DNA from: Chitinophagales bacterium
GTDB lineage: Bacteria; Bacteroidota; Bacteroidia; Chitinophagales; LD1
Length of the DNA: 62,945 bases
Direction: 5' to 3'
Assembly (NCBI GenBank): GCA_016786765.1
Contig: JAEUUZ010000061.1
Coordinates: 1 to 62,945 of the forward strand
Of the stretch, positions 1 through 8,468 are shown piece after piece. Both the position numbers and the translations under genes were made by a program. How positions within the stretch are numbered: position 1 is the stretch's first letter; each line of letters begins with the position of its first letter. The notes beneath the pieces are model-generated. The model was not told the origin of the DNA and did no database searches. It saw nothing but the letters and a program-made list of their open reading frames with translations.

Positions 1-22
1 TTCTATTTGAGATTTTGATGAA

Positions 23-90
23 AAAGTGTTTAAGTCTTTATCCCTAAATGAGTTTTACTCAGATTGAAGCGTAGTTTACTTAAACACTTT
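23..90 (+). repeat. Large dyad with nested hairpin at window edge
   Basis: A perfect 13-bp inverted repeat (arms 23-35 and 78-90, AAAGTGTTTAAGT and its complement) encloses 42 bases that hold a second small hairpin (TGAGT at 49-53, ACTCA at 57-61). The right arm is followed by a pyrimidine-rich CTCTTTT. It could be the terminator of a plus-strand gene lying left of the window, but the loop is long for an ordinary intrinsic terminator. No gene is visible in bases 1-495. Confidence 0.55.
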
Positions 91-132
91 CTCTTTTAGC
101 TAAATTCAATATTTCTATTCAAATACGAACCT

Positions 133-203
133 AAAGGATTGGAGCGAAAATCCTTTTGTGAGGCACGAACAAAAGATTGTAGCGGAAAGCCCGTTAAAAC
201 GCC
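133..203 (+). repeat. Structured dispersed repeat, copy 1 (degenerate)
   Basis: Two related cores, GATTGGAGCGAAAATCC (137-153) and GATTGTAGCGGAAAGC (175-190), flank a variable hairpin (TTTTGT 154-159, ACAAAA 169-174). The same order, AAATCC then a 21-22 base hairpin then GATTGnAGCG, recurs at 8469-8563 and, on the other strand, at 42040-42138. This copy is the most decayed: the right-hand part after the second core is not clearly recognisable. It lies beyond the 3' end of the lipoprotein gene at 496-1074. Confidence 0.6.
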
Positions 204-212
204 AAAGAAGTT

Positions 213-333
213 GAGGGATGTTGGTTGGGAGTTGAGGGTGGGGATAGAGGAGGGTTGGGAGTTGAGGGTTGAGGGTTGAGAGGTGGATAGAGTTGGGGGT
301 TGGGAGTTGAGGGTTGGGGGGAGGAAGGGGGTT
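213..333. repeat. G-rich minisatellite
   Basis: A strongly strand-asymmetric, G-rich tract built from imperfect units. The 16-mer GGTTGGGAGTTGAGGG occurs identically at 223-238, 253-268 and 298-313, separated by degenerate GAGGGTTG and GGATAGAG units. The tract has many runs of three or more G on the plus strand, so it could form G-quadruplexes. No credible reading frame crosses it. Confidence 0.8.
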
Positions 334-382
334 CTTGTTTTGATTTTCGGGTCTTTTACCTTATGTATATTTTAACATCTGT

Positions 383-470
383 GGAGATTTCTCCGCCTCT
401 GGCGGACTCGTTCGAAAAGACGGAAAATAATTCTTTCGAATACGTTTAGCCGGAATGTCCACCGAGGACA
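383..470. repeat. Cluster of short inverted repeats
   Basis: Four small dyads sit side by side: GGAG/CTCC (383-394), CCGCC/GGCGG (393-405), TTCGAA/TTCGAA (411-416 and 435-440) and TGTCC/GGACA (456-470). The opening GAGATTTCTCC followed by GAAAAGACGG looks like a type of intergenic repeat common in Bacteroidota, which I infer from memory and could not check. It lies just past the 3' end of the lipoprotein gene at 496 and may contribute to 3' end formation. Confidence 0.45.
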
Positions 471-495
471 AAATTTTCAATTTATGCGTGGCAGA

Positions 496-1074
496 TTACT
501 TTGCCGTTATTATTTGGTCGAGCCTTAAGTACCTTTTTTTTATTCCTAGCTTTTTAAGCATAGGATTGTCTGCATCTTCTTTCGAAACTAAGTTGCGCTC
601 AAATTGAAAGATACTTTGCTTTAAGGTTAAGAATGAGTTTACTGCTGTGCCTTGTGCTTCTATGTCGTATTCAGCCTTGATTTTCACATTGCCAATTTTA
701 TGTAAGTGCGAAAAAATAGCTTTAGCATCGTTTTGTGATAAAACCCAAAATGAAGTTAATCCTTCTTGCTGCGTTTCACTGAATGCTGTATTAATAGATT
801 GAACAATGGTTTTACCTGATGTAAAGGATTGAAGACTATCTGCCGATTTATTAAGCTTAACAGCCACCAAACAATATTCTTCTCGATTTTTATAGTCAAC
901 TATTTTGTTGATGAGAATACCAAATTCCGGGAGGCTGTCGATATTGAAACAATCGCCAACTCGTACCGGATAGTATAGACTTGTAGGTACTTCATGCCCA
1001 ACTTCACCTTTCTCCTCCGATTCACAAGCATTTAAACCAATGGTAACAAACAGGAGAAAAGAAATACGGTACAT
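496..1074 (-). CDS. Putative lipoprotein, unknown function
   Basis: A 192-residue protein with an N-terminal lipoprotein signal: a short positive start, a hydrophobic stretch and LNAC, giving a lipidated Cys at residue 17. It is therefore predicted to be anchored in a cell membrane facing the periplasm or surface. I chose the ATG at 1074 over an upstream start at 1089 because it puts the signal at residue 1. The mature part is mixed charged and hydrophobic with no motif I recognise. It follows mtaB on the same strand with a gap of about 35 bases, so the two may be cotranscribed, but nothing suggests a shared function. Existence of the gene is fairly sure, function unknown. Confidence 0.75.
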   Translation of the reverse strand: MYRISFLLFVTIGLNACESEEKGEVGHEVPTSLYYPVRVGDCFNIDSLPEFGILINKIVDYKNREEYCLVAVKLNKSADSLQSFTSGKTIVQSINTAFSETQQEGLTSFWVLSQNDAKAIFSHLHKIGNVKIKAEYDIEAQGTAVNSFLTLKQSIFQFERNLVSKEDADNPMLKKLGIKKRYLRLDQIITAK

Positions 1075-1109
1075 ACAACGAAGAATCATTTCCTATTCAT
1101 ATTTAAGGA

Positions 1110-2438
1110 TTACGCCAATGCCGGCATATCGTTCTCCACGCGCACGTGCGAGCCGGTGACTTTGGCTAAGGTGGTGGAGGTGATGGTGTTCACCAGATCG
1201 GGATTGAAGGTTTGCGCTACTTTGATATAGTTATCGGTGAAGCCGTACATCAATCCTAAATCGTTTTCGGCTTCCCACAACACGTTGAAGGTAGCGCCTA
1301 TTTGGCTTTCGTAAAAGGCATTGCGTTTTTTCTCGGATAAATTCCGCAGTTGCTCGTTGCGTTTTTTACGTTCGTCTTTGGGCACCACAGGCGTGATGTC
1401 TAACGCACGGGTATTGGCGCGCTCGGAGTACGTGAACACGTGCAAATACGACACATCGAGCGAATGAATAAAATTAAAGGTCTCCATAAAGGCCTCATCG
1501 GTTTCGCCCGGGAAGCCCACAATTACATCTACACCAATACAGGCATGGGGCATTACTGCTTTTATTTTTTCTACTCTTTCGCGATATAATTTGGTGAGGT
1601 ATTTTCTGCGCATGAATTTCAAAATGCGGTCGGAACCCGATTGCAAAGGAATATGAAAATGCGGCATGAACTTTTTGGAAGCGGCTACAAAATCGATGAT
1701 TTCGTTCGTGAGCAAGTTCGGTTCTATGGAAGAAATTCGATAGCGCTCAATGCCTTCTACTTTTTCTAATGCCTGTATCAACTCGAAAAAAGTTTCTGCT
1801 GTGCGTTCGTTGCCGTCTTCGGTTTTCCCGAAATCGCCAATGTTTACGCCTGTGAGCACCACTTCTTTGACGCCTGTTTTGGCTACTTCTTGCGCTACTT
1901 TTATAGTATCGGCAATGCTGGTACTTCGGCTTGCGCCACGCGCCAAGGGAATAGTGCAAAACGAGCACATATAATCGCAACCGTCTTGCACTTTCAAAAA
2001 GGCACGGGTACGTTCGCCATACGAAAAAGCCGACTTGAAGGAATTCACGGCTTCAATGTCGGAATTCAATACTATAGGGGAAGTGGCGTCATCCAAAGCA
2101 TTCAAATGTTCGTGCAGATTGAATTTCTCTTTCGCCCCTAACACCATACTTACGCCCGGCATGGCGGCAATGGCTTCGGGTTTCAACTGCGCAAAGCAGC
2201 CAATGATAATAATCTTGGCATCTGGGTTGGTTTTCAAAGCCGACTTGATAATGGACTTGGTTTGTTTATCGGCATTCTCGGTAACCGAGCAGGTGTTAAT
2301 CACATAATAATCGGCCCGATCGGAAAAGTCGACTTTCAGGTAACCGTTTTCCACCAAATTGCGGGCAATCTGAGAGGTCTCGGAATAGTTCAGCTTACAG
2401 CCCAGTGTGGTGAATGCAACTTTTCGGTTATAATACAT
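1110..2438 (-). CDS. mtaB: tRNA (N(6)-threonylcarbamoyladenosine(37)-C(2))-methylthiotransferase
   Basis: A radical-SAM methylthiotransferase that converts t6A at position 37 of tRNAs into ms2t6A. The 442-residue protein has the three-part family layout: an N-terminal UPF0004 domain with cluster-binding Cys at 14, 50 and 81, a radical-SAM core with CDYMCSFC (Cys 154, 158, 161), and a C-terminal TRAM-like RNA-binding region. The opening TLGCKLNYSET and the sequence around the radical-SAM cysteines fit MtaB better than MiaB or RimO. Length is normal and all six expected cysteines are present. It precedes the small lipoprotein gene on the same strand. Confidence 0.93.
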   Translation of the reverse strand: MYYNRKVAFTTLGCKLNYSETSQIARNLVENGYLKVDFSDRADYYVINTCSVTENADKQTKSIIKSALKTNPDAKIIIIGCFAQLKPEAIAAMPGVSMVLGAKEKFNLHEHLNALDDATSPIVLNSDIEAVNSFKSAFSYGERTRAFLKVQDGCDYMCSFCTIPLARGASRSTSIADTIKVAQEVAKTGVKEVVLTGVNIGDFGKTEDGNERTAETFFELIQALEKVEGIERYRISSIEPNLLTNEIIDFVAASKKFMPHFHIPLQSGSDRILKFMRRKYLTKLYRERVEKIKAVMPHACIGVDVIVGFPGETDEAFMETFNFIHSLDVSYLHVFTYSERANTRALDITPVVPKDERKKRNEQLRNLSEKKRNAFYESQIGATFNVLWEAENDLGLMYGFTDNYIKVAQTFNPDLVNTITSTTLAKVTGSHVRVENDMPALA

Positions 2439-2542
2439 GAGGGGGCGAAACTACATATTTTTGTGGAAATGGGGGGAATGGGATGAGGGCAAAGCAAAAG
2501 CCACTCCGCTCGTGCAGAGTAAAACAATACCGGAATTTCGGC

Positions 2543-2872
2543 TTACGCGTTGTCTTCTACTGTAGCGTCCGATGCGTTTTTCTTCACCGATTCGATACCA
2601 TTGTCGCGCGAGGCTTCTGTTTCATACATCTCGCTGCTGCCAATGATTTGTCCGTTTGACGCTTTCAAATTGAAGAATGCTTTGCCGTTGGATGAGGTCT
2701 TGCGTTCAAAACGACCATCATTCGCAGCATTTTTCTTCACCGATTCTACACCATTCAAGCAAGCTGCTTTGGTAGCATAACCTTCGCTGGTTAGAATTAC
2801 TTGTCCGTTGCCGGCTTTCAAATTGAATTGAAACTCGCCATTTTTTCTAGTTGTGATTTCAAATTTTCCCAT
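2543..2872 (-). CDS. DUF1508 (YegP-like) double-repeat protein
   Basis: A 109-residue cytoplasmic protein made of two tandem DUF1508 repeats of roughly 50 residues. Each begins with a GKFE or GRFE strand, has the FNLKAxNGQ(V/I)I core and ends with GxESVKKNA. The molecular role of this family is not well established. An upstream start at 2905 is possible, but the ATG at 2872 opens directly on the domain (MGKFEI) and lies 6 bases after a good promoter element. No partner gene is evident: mtaB lies downstream on the same strand and a secreted hydrolase diverges upstream. Confidence 0.88.
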   Translation of the reverse strand: MGKFEITTRKNGEFQFNLKAGNGQVILTSEGYATKAACLNGVESVKKNAANDGRFERKTSSNGKAFFNLKASNGQIIGSSEMYETEASRDNGIESVKKNASDATVEDNA

Positions 2873-2877
2873 AGCAC

Positions 2878-2906
2878 CAAAATAGCCTGAATTTATGACA
2901 GACAAA
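2878..2906 (-). promoter_or_regulatory. Bacteroidota-type promoter of the DUF1508 gene
   Basis: On the minus strand, TTTG (2906-2903), an 18-base spacer and TATTTTG (2884-2878) match the Bacteroidota -33/-7 pattern. The G of the -7 box is only 6 bases from the ATG at 2872, so transcription should start at or next to the start codon, giving a leaderless or near-leaderless mRNA. Confidence 0.6.
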
Positions 2907-3061
2907 AGATTTCAAACGTTTTTTGTCGCTTGATGTCACATACAAAAAAAGCCCAATATTGCTTTGATTGAGGAATAACCTCCTTTAATAGAAAAATATC
3001 GGTCGCTAAGGTCTATTGCATCAAATTTGCATGTCTTCACACAAAAAACAGCACATACTTT

Positions 3062-4300
3062 ATGAACAAACATTTCCCCCTGATTCTGGCATTTTGCACC
3101 CTTTGCATCAGCTCTTCAGTGCATGCAACCGGCAAACTACTGAGCTATCAGTTGGTAAAATCTTACACTACAGCCGAATTGGCTGACTTCTGGCGCAAAA
3201 ACCATGTGCCGAAAATGATTATCAGCGCTAAAGATTCCGTAGATGTATATGAAATTACTTACGAAACGCAGTTCATGGAATGTAATCCGCAACCGGTGAT
3301 TGCTTCCGGTTTGTTTTTCTTGCCTCATCACAAACGAACCAACTTGCCTTTGCTGTGCTACGATCACGGCACGGAAATCAGAAGGGAGCGCGAAATTACC
3401 ATGAATGGCGAACAAACGCTGTGCTTAGGCTTTGCAACGGATGGTTACGCGGTGGCTTTCCCGGATTATGTGGGTTTGGGCATTGGCGAAAAAGATCAAT
3501 TGTATTTGAACGCGGAAAGTGAAGCACGTTCATCGGTAGATATGTTGCGTGCCGTGAAAGATTTGAGCATTATTTTAAGTTACAACTTAAACGACAAACT
3601 CTTTATTACCGGTTATTCGCAAGGCGGACATGCAGCCATGGCTACGCACAAATTGATTCAGGAAAAATTTGGCGATGAGTTTCAGGTAACGGCTTCTTCA
3701 CCGATGTCGGGCCCTTACGATGTGTATTTCACCGTTGATAATGGCAAAGACCGAGAATATACCTACCCTGGGTTTTTGATGATGTTGGTGAAATCGTATT
3801 ACGATACCAAAAAGCCGGGGGTAAATATGAAAGAGGCATTGAAGGCGCCTTACGATTCTATTATTCCTCCACTTTTAGATGGCTGTTCTTCGTTATCGCA
3901 ATTGGATCAATACCTTCCATCTATTCCTTACAAAGCACTCACCGATGAATTTGTGAATGATTATTTACACAATCCAAATTCTGGATTCAAACAATACTTG
4001 AAAGAAAACAGTGTGTACAATTGGAAACCGGAAGCGCCTATGCAATTGTGCTATTGCAATAGCGATGAAGAGGTGAACTACCAAAACTCATTAACGGCAT
4101 ACGAAACCATGACCAAAAACGGCAGCACCAATGTGAAGTTGCGTATGTCGGGTAAAAAATTCAAACACGTGAACTGCGCTTTGTTTGCAGCTGTTTACAC
4201 CAAAATGTTTTTCGATGCGCATTTGAAAGGCGGCAACAAAAACGGTCCGTTGATGAAACGCATGTTGATTGATATCGGGAAGTTGGCGGTGAAACCTTGA
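3062..4300 (+). CDS. Secreted alpha/beta hydrolase (secretory-lipase-like)
   Basis: A 412-residue exported serine hydrolase. Residues 1-22 form a signal peptide ending in HAT. The nucleophile elbow GYSQGG (184-189, Ser186) and a C-terminal histidine region (KFKHVNC) supply two parts of the catalytic triad; an Asp in CNSDEEV is a likely third. The DHGT and DYVGLG segments resemble the oxyanion and cap region of secretory lipases and large esterases. Substrate cannot be told from sequence. It is transcribed alone; a 23-base direct repeat follows its stop codon. No T9SS tail is seen, so a periplasmic location is likely. Confidence 0.8.
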   Translation: MNKHFPLILAFCTLCISSSVHATGKLLSYQLVKSYTTAELADFWRKNHVPKMIISAKDSVDVYEITYETQFMECNPQPVIASGLFFLPHHKRTNLPLLCYDHGTEIRREREITMNGEQTLCLGFATDGYAVAFPDYVGLGIGEKDQLYLNAESEARSSVDMLRAVKDLSIILSYNLNDKLFITGYSQGGHAAMATHKLIQEKFGDEFQVTASSPMSGPYDVYFTVDNGKDREYTYPGFLMMLVKSYYDTKKPGVNMKEALKAPYDSIIPPLLDGCSSLSQLDQYLPSIPYKALTDEFVNDYLHNPNSGFKQYLKENSVYNWKPEAPMQLCYCNSDEEVNYQNSLTAYETMTKNGSTNVKLRMSGKKFKHVNCALFAAVYTKMFFDAHLKGGNKNGPLMKRMLIDIGKLAVKP

Positions 4301-4304
4301 GCCG

Positions 4305-4364
4305 TTTAAGATTTGTTGATTTAAGATTTATTCATTTAGGATTTAGGATTTGTTGATTTAAGAT
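4305..4364. repeat. Direct repeat, two 23-base copies
   Basis: Copies at 4305-4327 and 4342-4364 differ at one base (TTTAAGATTT versus TTTAGGATTT at their starts) and share GTTGATTTAAGAT. The spacer carries further partial units. The tract fills the convergent gap between the hydrolase and the T9SS cargo gene. Confidence 0.75.
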
Positions 4365-4376
4365 GTTAAACTCAAA

Positions 4377-5045
4377 TCATTCCAACAAAAACCGCACTAC
4401 CTTTCGCGTATTGTTTTTCCAAAGTATTTCGCATAAGTAAATACCTGATTGTTTTTCTTGCAAAGGAATTTCTAAAGGAATTTTCCCTGTATTTTCATAC
4501 AGAACCGACCCGATTAAAGCGTAAATTCTTACGCGTTGAGCGTTCTCTTTGCTATCGCCTAAATCCAATTTTAGGGTATTCCCTTGCATATAAGCGGTGA
4601 AATTATCCGCTATTTCATTATCTACACCCAAAGGATAACGCACGAAAACGGTTTTACTTATATTGTCCTTTGGAGGTTTTGCATAATATGGCCAAATAAT
4701 AACAACATCAGGCCCAATCTTAAAGAGGGGAGCGCTTACAGGTATGCTAAAAAACACATTCCTACTTCCGTTGGCAGGGATTATATAATTCGCTGTATCA
4801 GGAAAAATCACCTGTGTGCTATCGGCATTGATAAATGTTCTAAATTGAACTCGTCCTGCAAATCCAACCGTATCGTAGTTGAATAAAGAAGCAGAGATAT
4901 AAATACTATCGCCAAAACTGAGGGTGTCGGGCGATGAGAACGTTACATTTTTAAAGCCTAATTGTGCCTTGGTATCGCTGTTTACAGCAAATAACAATAC
5001 AATAAAGAGGGATAATTTAATTAGAAGTTTGCGACAGCTTTTCAT
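4377..5045 (-). CDS. Secreted protein with T9SS type A sorting domain
   Basis: A 222-residue protein with an N-terminal signal peptide (hydrophobic 9-22, ending near TKAQ) and a C-terminal module of about 70 residues with the beta-sandwich pattern of T9SS type A tails: VRIYALIGSVLYE, then an LEIPL segment, then SGIYLCEI and a basic KVVRFLLE end. It should be exported by Sec and then carried across the outer membrane by T9SS. The middle of about 130 residues resembles a small immunoglobulin-like domain (VQFRTFINAD, NVFFSIPVS) with no enzymatic motif. It stands alone, divergent from the helical protein at 5132. Exact role unknown. Confidence 0.75.
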   Translation of the reverse strand: MKSCRKLLIKLSLFIVLLFAVNSDTKAQLGFKNVTFSSPDTLSFGDSIYISASLFNYDTVGFAGRVQFRTFINADSTQVIFPDTANYIIPANGSRNVFFSIPVSAPLFKIGPDVVIIWPYYAKPPKDNISKTVFVRYPLGVDNEIADNFTAYMQGNTLKLDLGDSKENAQRVRIYALIGSVLYENTGKIPLEIPLQEKQSGIYLCEILWKNNTRKVVRFLLE

Positions 5046-5131
5046 ACTCGGAATTTTATAAAATGAATGTACATAAATACTTACTTATTTTTTACTAATT
5101 TCAAAAAAACTTACGCATTCAAACTGGCTAT

Positions 5132-6616
5132 ATGAATACATTATCGGAACTCATTCTGAGTATGAACAAAGAAGAAATTCGGCATTACAAGCTCTATACC
5201 GGTAGGTTTGGCGATAATGAAGAACGAAAAGATGTTGCACTCTTTGACTTTCTAAAAAAAGAAGGAATTGAGGCCGATGAAGAAGATATCTTTCAGCAAT
5301 TGTATGCCACAGACGATAAAAACGCATACTACAGACTGAAGAACCGACTACAACAAGAACTAGGCTGTGCCTTGTCGCTGTTACATATCGATAAGAACGA
5401 TACGAATAATTTGCTTTGGATTTTGAGTTTGTACGAAATTTTGCGCGCCAAAGAAAAATGGGAACTCGCACACTACTTTTTACGAAAGGCTGAAAAGAAA
5501 GCATTGGAAATTGAAAACTTAGAGTTGTTAGACTTAATCTATGCTAAGTTTATATTGCTATCGAACGAGGTGATGGACATCAACCCCGAGATATACATCA
5601 GCAAGCGCGATGAGAATGCCGTAAAACTCAACAAAACCAGAAATATAGACCAAGTACTGGCGGCATTAAACTACCGAATCAAAGTGTCGCAAAACTTCGC
5701 CCGGCAGGATAAAAACTTGCTAAAAATAGTAGACAAAACACTCAAAGAGTTTTCTACCGACAACAGCATTAAAAACAACAAAACCTTTCAAACGAAGGTA
5801 TATCGATTGATTAGTCAGACCTTGGTACAGCGACATAGTTTTGAAGAACTAGAAAAATTTATGCTTGATACCTATGATCAGTTTGAAAGTAACAACTGGT
5901 TTGAGAAAGCCAATCACGATACTAAACTGCAAATGTTGGTGTACATTATTAATGCAAAGCACTTCAATTCGAATTTCCAAGAAGCCCTGCAGTACGCGAG
6001 TATTTTAGGCAAAGAGATTACGCGATTCGACAATTTGTTTTACGACAAATACTTGTTTTTCTATTACAATTCATTGGTGGCCAATTATGCCAAATTGAAC
6101 TTTGCCAAAGCCATCGAATCGCTCGATGCGTTTGAAGCGTTGATGCGCAAACGCAAAAACAATTATTACGATCAGTTTATTTATTTGAACAGAGCAACGC
6201 TATCTTATGAACGCGGCAAGTTCAACGATGGTATTCGGGCCTTAGTAAAATTTTACTTAAATGATTCGTTTCAGAAAGCAGATGCAGCTTTTCAATTAAA
6301 AATTGAAGTCACGGAATTAATTATGCAATACGAATCGAAAGATTTCGCCAGCACCAAAAAACGAATTGAGCAGGTAAGAAAAAAACACCTCACGCGATTA
6401 AAGCAATCCGGCTTTTACAGAGAAGCGAAGGTCATTCACTTTATTGAACAGATGATGATAACTCCGTTAAAAGAAAAAGATGCAGCGCTGTATAAAGAAA
6501 TCCAAAGTTTTGTCAACAAGAAGATTAGTGCAGCGGAAGAAGACGGGGAAATCAAAAAATACAGAACTTGGCTGGCTCCGAAAGTGGGGATACGGGTGGA
6601 CAGTTTGAAGGGCTGA
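5132..6616 (+). CDS. All-helical cytoplasmic protein, unknown function
   Basis: A 494-residue protein with no signal peptide or membrane segment. It is rich in Lys, Glu, Leu and Asn and predicted almost wholly helical, with repeating helix-turn-helix spacing like degenerate TPR repeats, and many aromatic residues in YY and FF pairs (YFLRKAEKKA, YDKYLFFYYN). I do not recognise a named family. Proteins of this look are frequent in Bacteroidota, which is an inference from general familiarity. It starts at the first ATG after a promoter-length gap from the divergent T9SS cargo, and the next gene follows after about 105 bases. Confidence 0.7.
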   Translation: MNTLSELILSMNKEEIRHYKLYTGRFGDNEERKDVALFDFLKKEGIEADEEDIFQQLYATDDKNAYYRLKNRLQQELGCALSLLHIDKNDTNNLLWILSLYEILRAKEKWELAHYFLRKAEKKALEIENLELLDLIYAKFILLSNEVMDINPEIYISKRDENAVKLNKTRNIDQVLAALNYRIKVSQNFARQDKNLLKIVDKTLKEFSTDNSIKNNKTFQTKVYRLISQTLVQRHSFEELEKFMLDTYDQFESNNWFEKANHDTKLQMLVYIINAKHFNSNFQEALQYASILGKEITRFDNLFYDKYLFFYYNSLVANYAKLNFAKAIESLDAFEALMRKRKNNYYDQFIYLNRATLSYERGKFNDGIRALVKFYLNDSFQKADAAFQLKIEVTELIMQYESKDFASTKKRIEQVRKKHLTRLKQSGFYREAKVIHFIEQMMITPLKEKDAALYKEIQSFVNKKISAAEEDGEIKKYRTWLAPKVGIRVDSLKG

Positions 6617-6722
6617 CCCCTCCTTGGTCCTCCCCTTTTCTATACAATCCACACTCCTTCGTGAACGGTTTAAATTGTGAAAAGTCAATTTGCTATATCG
6701 GCAATACTACATTAGCCAACGA

Positions 6723-7715
6723 ATGAGCAAAAAAGTGAAAATCGGACTATTTGGGGTTGGGCATCTGGGGAAAATCCATCTGAAGTTATTGCAGGAAATT
6801 GAGGGCTTTGACGTTATAGGCTTTTACGATACGGACGAGAAGATACGTGCTGAAGTGGCGGAGAAATTTGGCGTGAAACCTTATGAATCGGCTGAAAGCT
6901 TAGTGATGGCCAGCGAGGCGATTGATATTGTTGCCCCAACTACCTTCCACTACCCTTTGGCTGTTTTAGCGGCCAAGAAGTTTAAGCATGTATTTATTGA
7001 AAAACCCCTTTGTACCACTGTTTCGGAAGCCAAAAAACTGGTTGACTTAGTGGAAGAAGCCCGAATAAAGGCGATGGTAGGCCATGTGGAGCGTTTTAAT
7101 CCGGCTTTGTTGAGTTTGAAAGGACAGCATATTGATCCACTGTTTATTGAAGTGCATCGATTGGCGCAATTCAACCCAAGAGGAACGGATGTTTCGGTGG
7201 TGTTGGATTTGATGATTCACGACATTGATATTATTCTCAGTTTAGTGAAAGGCAATGTGCGCAGAATCCACGCGAGCGGTGTGGCGATTGTGAGCGGAAC
7301 GCCTGATATTGCCAATGCCCGCATCGAATTCGATAATGGTTGTGTAGCGAATTTAACGGCCAGCCGAATCTCAGTAAAGAATATGCGTAAAATGCGCATC
7401 TTCCAACAAGGCGCATATATTTCGCTCGATTTTTTAAAGAAGAAATCGGAAGTATTTACGATTCACGATCAGCCGTTGTTAGACGAAAATTTCTTTGAAT
7501 TGGAGTTGAACAACAAGAACAAAAAATACATTCAGTTTACGACTTCCGAGCCGCAAGATATCAATGCCATTAAAATGGAATTGGAATTATTTTTGGCGAG
7601 CATCAAAAACAACACCCCCGTACCCGTGAGTATTCACGATGGTTTGCGGGCCATGGAAGTTTCGCAAATGATTATTGAAAAAATTAAAAAACAGTTACTC
7701 CTAAAAGAACTGTAA
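6723..7715 (+). CDS. Gfo/Idh/MocA-family NAD(P)-dependent oxidoreductase
   Basis: A 330-residue oxidoreductase of the sugar and cyclitol dehydrogenase superfamily. The dinucleotide-binding loop GLFGVGHLGKIH is at residues 8-19, and the family's EKP motif (FIEKPLCTT) supplies the catalytic Lys. The C-terminal half is the alpha/beta substrate domain, including the HDIDIIL segment whose His/Asp pair is typical. An in-frame upstream ATG at 6690 exists, but MSKKVKIG at 6723 puts the Rossmann fold at the N-terminus as in relatives. Substrate is not predictable; several Bacteroidota members act in nucleotide-sugar pathways. No sugar genes adjoin it. Confidence 0.88.
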   Translation: MSKKVKIGLFGVGHLGKIHLKLLQEIEGFDVIGFYDTDEKIRAEVAEKFGVKPYESAESLVMASEAIDIVAPTTFHYPLAVLAAKKFKHVFIEKPLCTTVSEAKKLVDLVEEARIKAMVGHVERFNPALLSLKGQHIDPLFIEVHRLAQFNPRGTDVSVVLDLMIHDIDIILSLVKGNVRRIHASGVAIVSGTPDIANARIEFDNGCVANLTASRISVKNMRKMRIFQQGAYISLDFLKKKSEVFTIHDQPLLDENFFELELNNKNKKYIQFTTSEPQDINAIKMELELFLASIKNNTPVPVSIHDGLRAMEVSQMIIEKIKKQLLLKEL

Positions 7716-7807
7716 GCAAAACGCTTCCCCTTATTCCGATAAAAAATTGTTAAGTCCCACAATAAAATGTGCGACAAATGAGTTGTGTTAGTATTAACCT
7801 GCTCTAT

Positions 7808-8431
7808 ATGAGAACGCCCATTGTCATATCTATTCTAATGCTTGTTCTAGCATTTGAATTTGCGGCTAAGTGTAACAACAGTAAAACCGCATCGGCACCT
7901 GCTGCCGCACCTGAAGTGGCTCTTAAAAAGAGAACCATTACAACAGCAAACACTGTAAAATCATACCTTTCAGCACACAGCGAGTATAACGATGAATTGG
8001 TTTTTCTGGTGGACATGCGCATTGAATCGGGTAAAAACAGATTTTTTGTATACAACTTGAAAGACAACAAAATTGTGGATGAAGGTTTGGTGGCGCATGG
8101 CTATGGCTCGGAAACCGGTGAGCCCGGTAAACTGAAATTCAGCAACGTAAAAAATTCGTACTGCACCTCGTTAGGAAAATACGCCATTGGTAAAAGTTAT
8201 ATGGGGCAGTTTGGGAAAGGCTACCAACTGCATGGCTTAGATGCCACCAACAACAATGCGTTGGAGCGTTACATTGTATTGCACACCTACAAAAGTGTGC
8301 CGTATGAGGAGCAAGATGGTCCGATTGTGAATAGCTTAGGTTGCCCGATGGTGAACAGTGTTTTCTTTGAGCGACTGCAAACAATACTGGATAATAGCGA
8401 CAAAAAAATATTGATGTATATCTATTATTGA
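7808..8431 (+). CDS. YkuD_2-type murein L,D-transpeptidase-like protein
   Basis: A 207-residue exported protein with an N-terminal hydrophobic signal (residues 5-20), a low-complexity Ala/Pro linker, then a catalytic domain with HG (His142) and NSLGCPMV (Cys179), matching the His and Cys of the YkuD_2 branch of L,D-transpeptidases. These are thought to act on peptidoglycan peptides in the periplasm. I chose ATG 7808 over 7769 because it starts the signal peptide directly. A Cys22 after the hydrophobic stretch lacks a proper lipobox. The usual SxGC(I/V)R ending reads SLGCPM here, as is normal for YkuD_2. Confidence 0.8.
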   Translation: MRTPIVISILMLVLAFEFAAKCNNSKTASAPAAAPEVALKKRTITTANTVKSYLSAHSEYNDELVFLVDMRIESGKNRFFVYNLKDNKIVDEGLVAHGYGSETGEPGKLKFSNVKNSYCTSLGKYAIGKSYMGQFGKGYQLHGLDATNNNALERYIVLHTYKSVPYEEQDGPIVNSLGCPMVNSVFFERLQTILDNSDKKILMYIYY

Positions 8432-8468
8432 TTCGCTTTACATCGGAATTTATGATCGAAGCAACATG

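Noticed and set aside
1750-2486. Open frames antisense to mtaB, and similar long antisense frames opposite rpoB, purA, porW and the M1 gene
   Set aside because: They lie wholly inside well-recognised genes, lack family motifs and reflect codon bias of the true strand.
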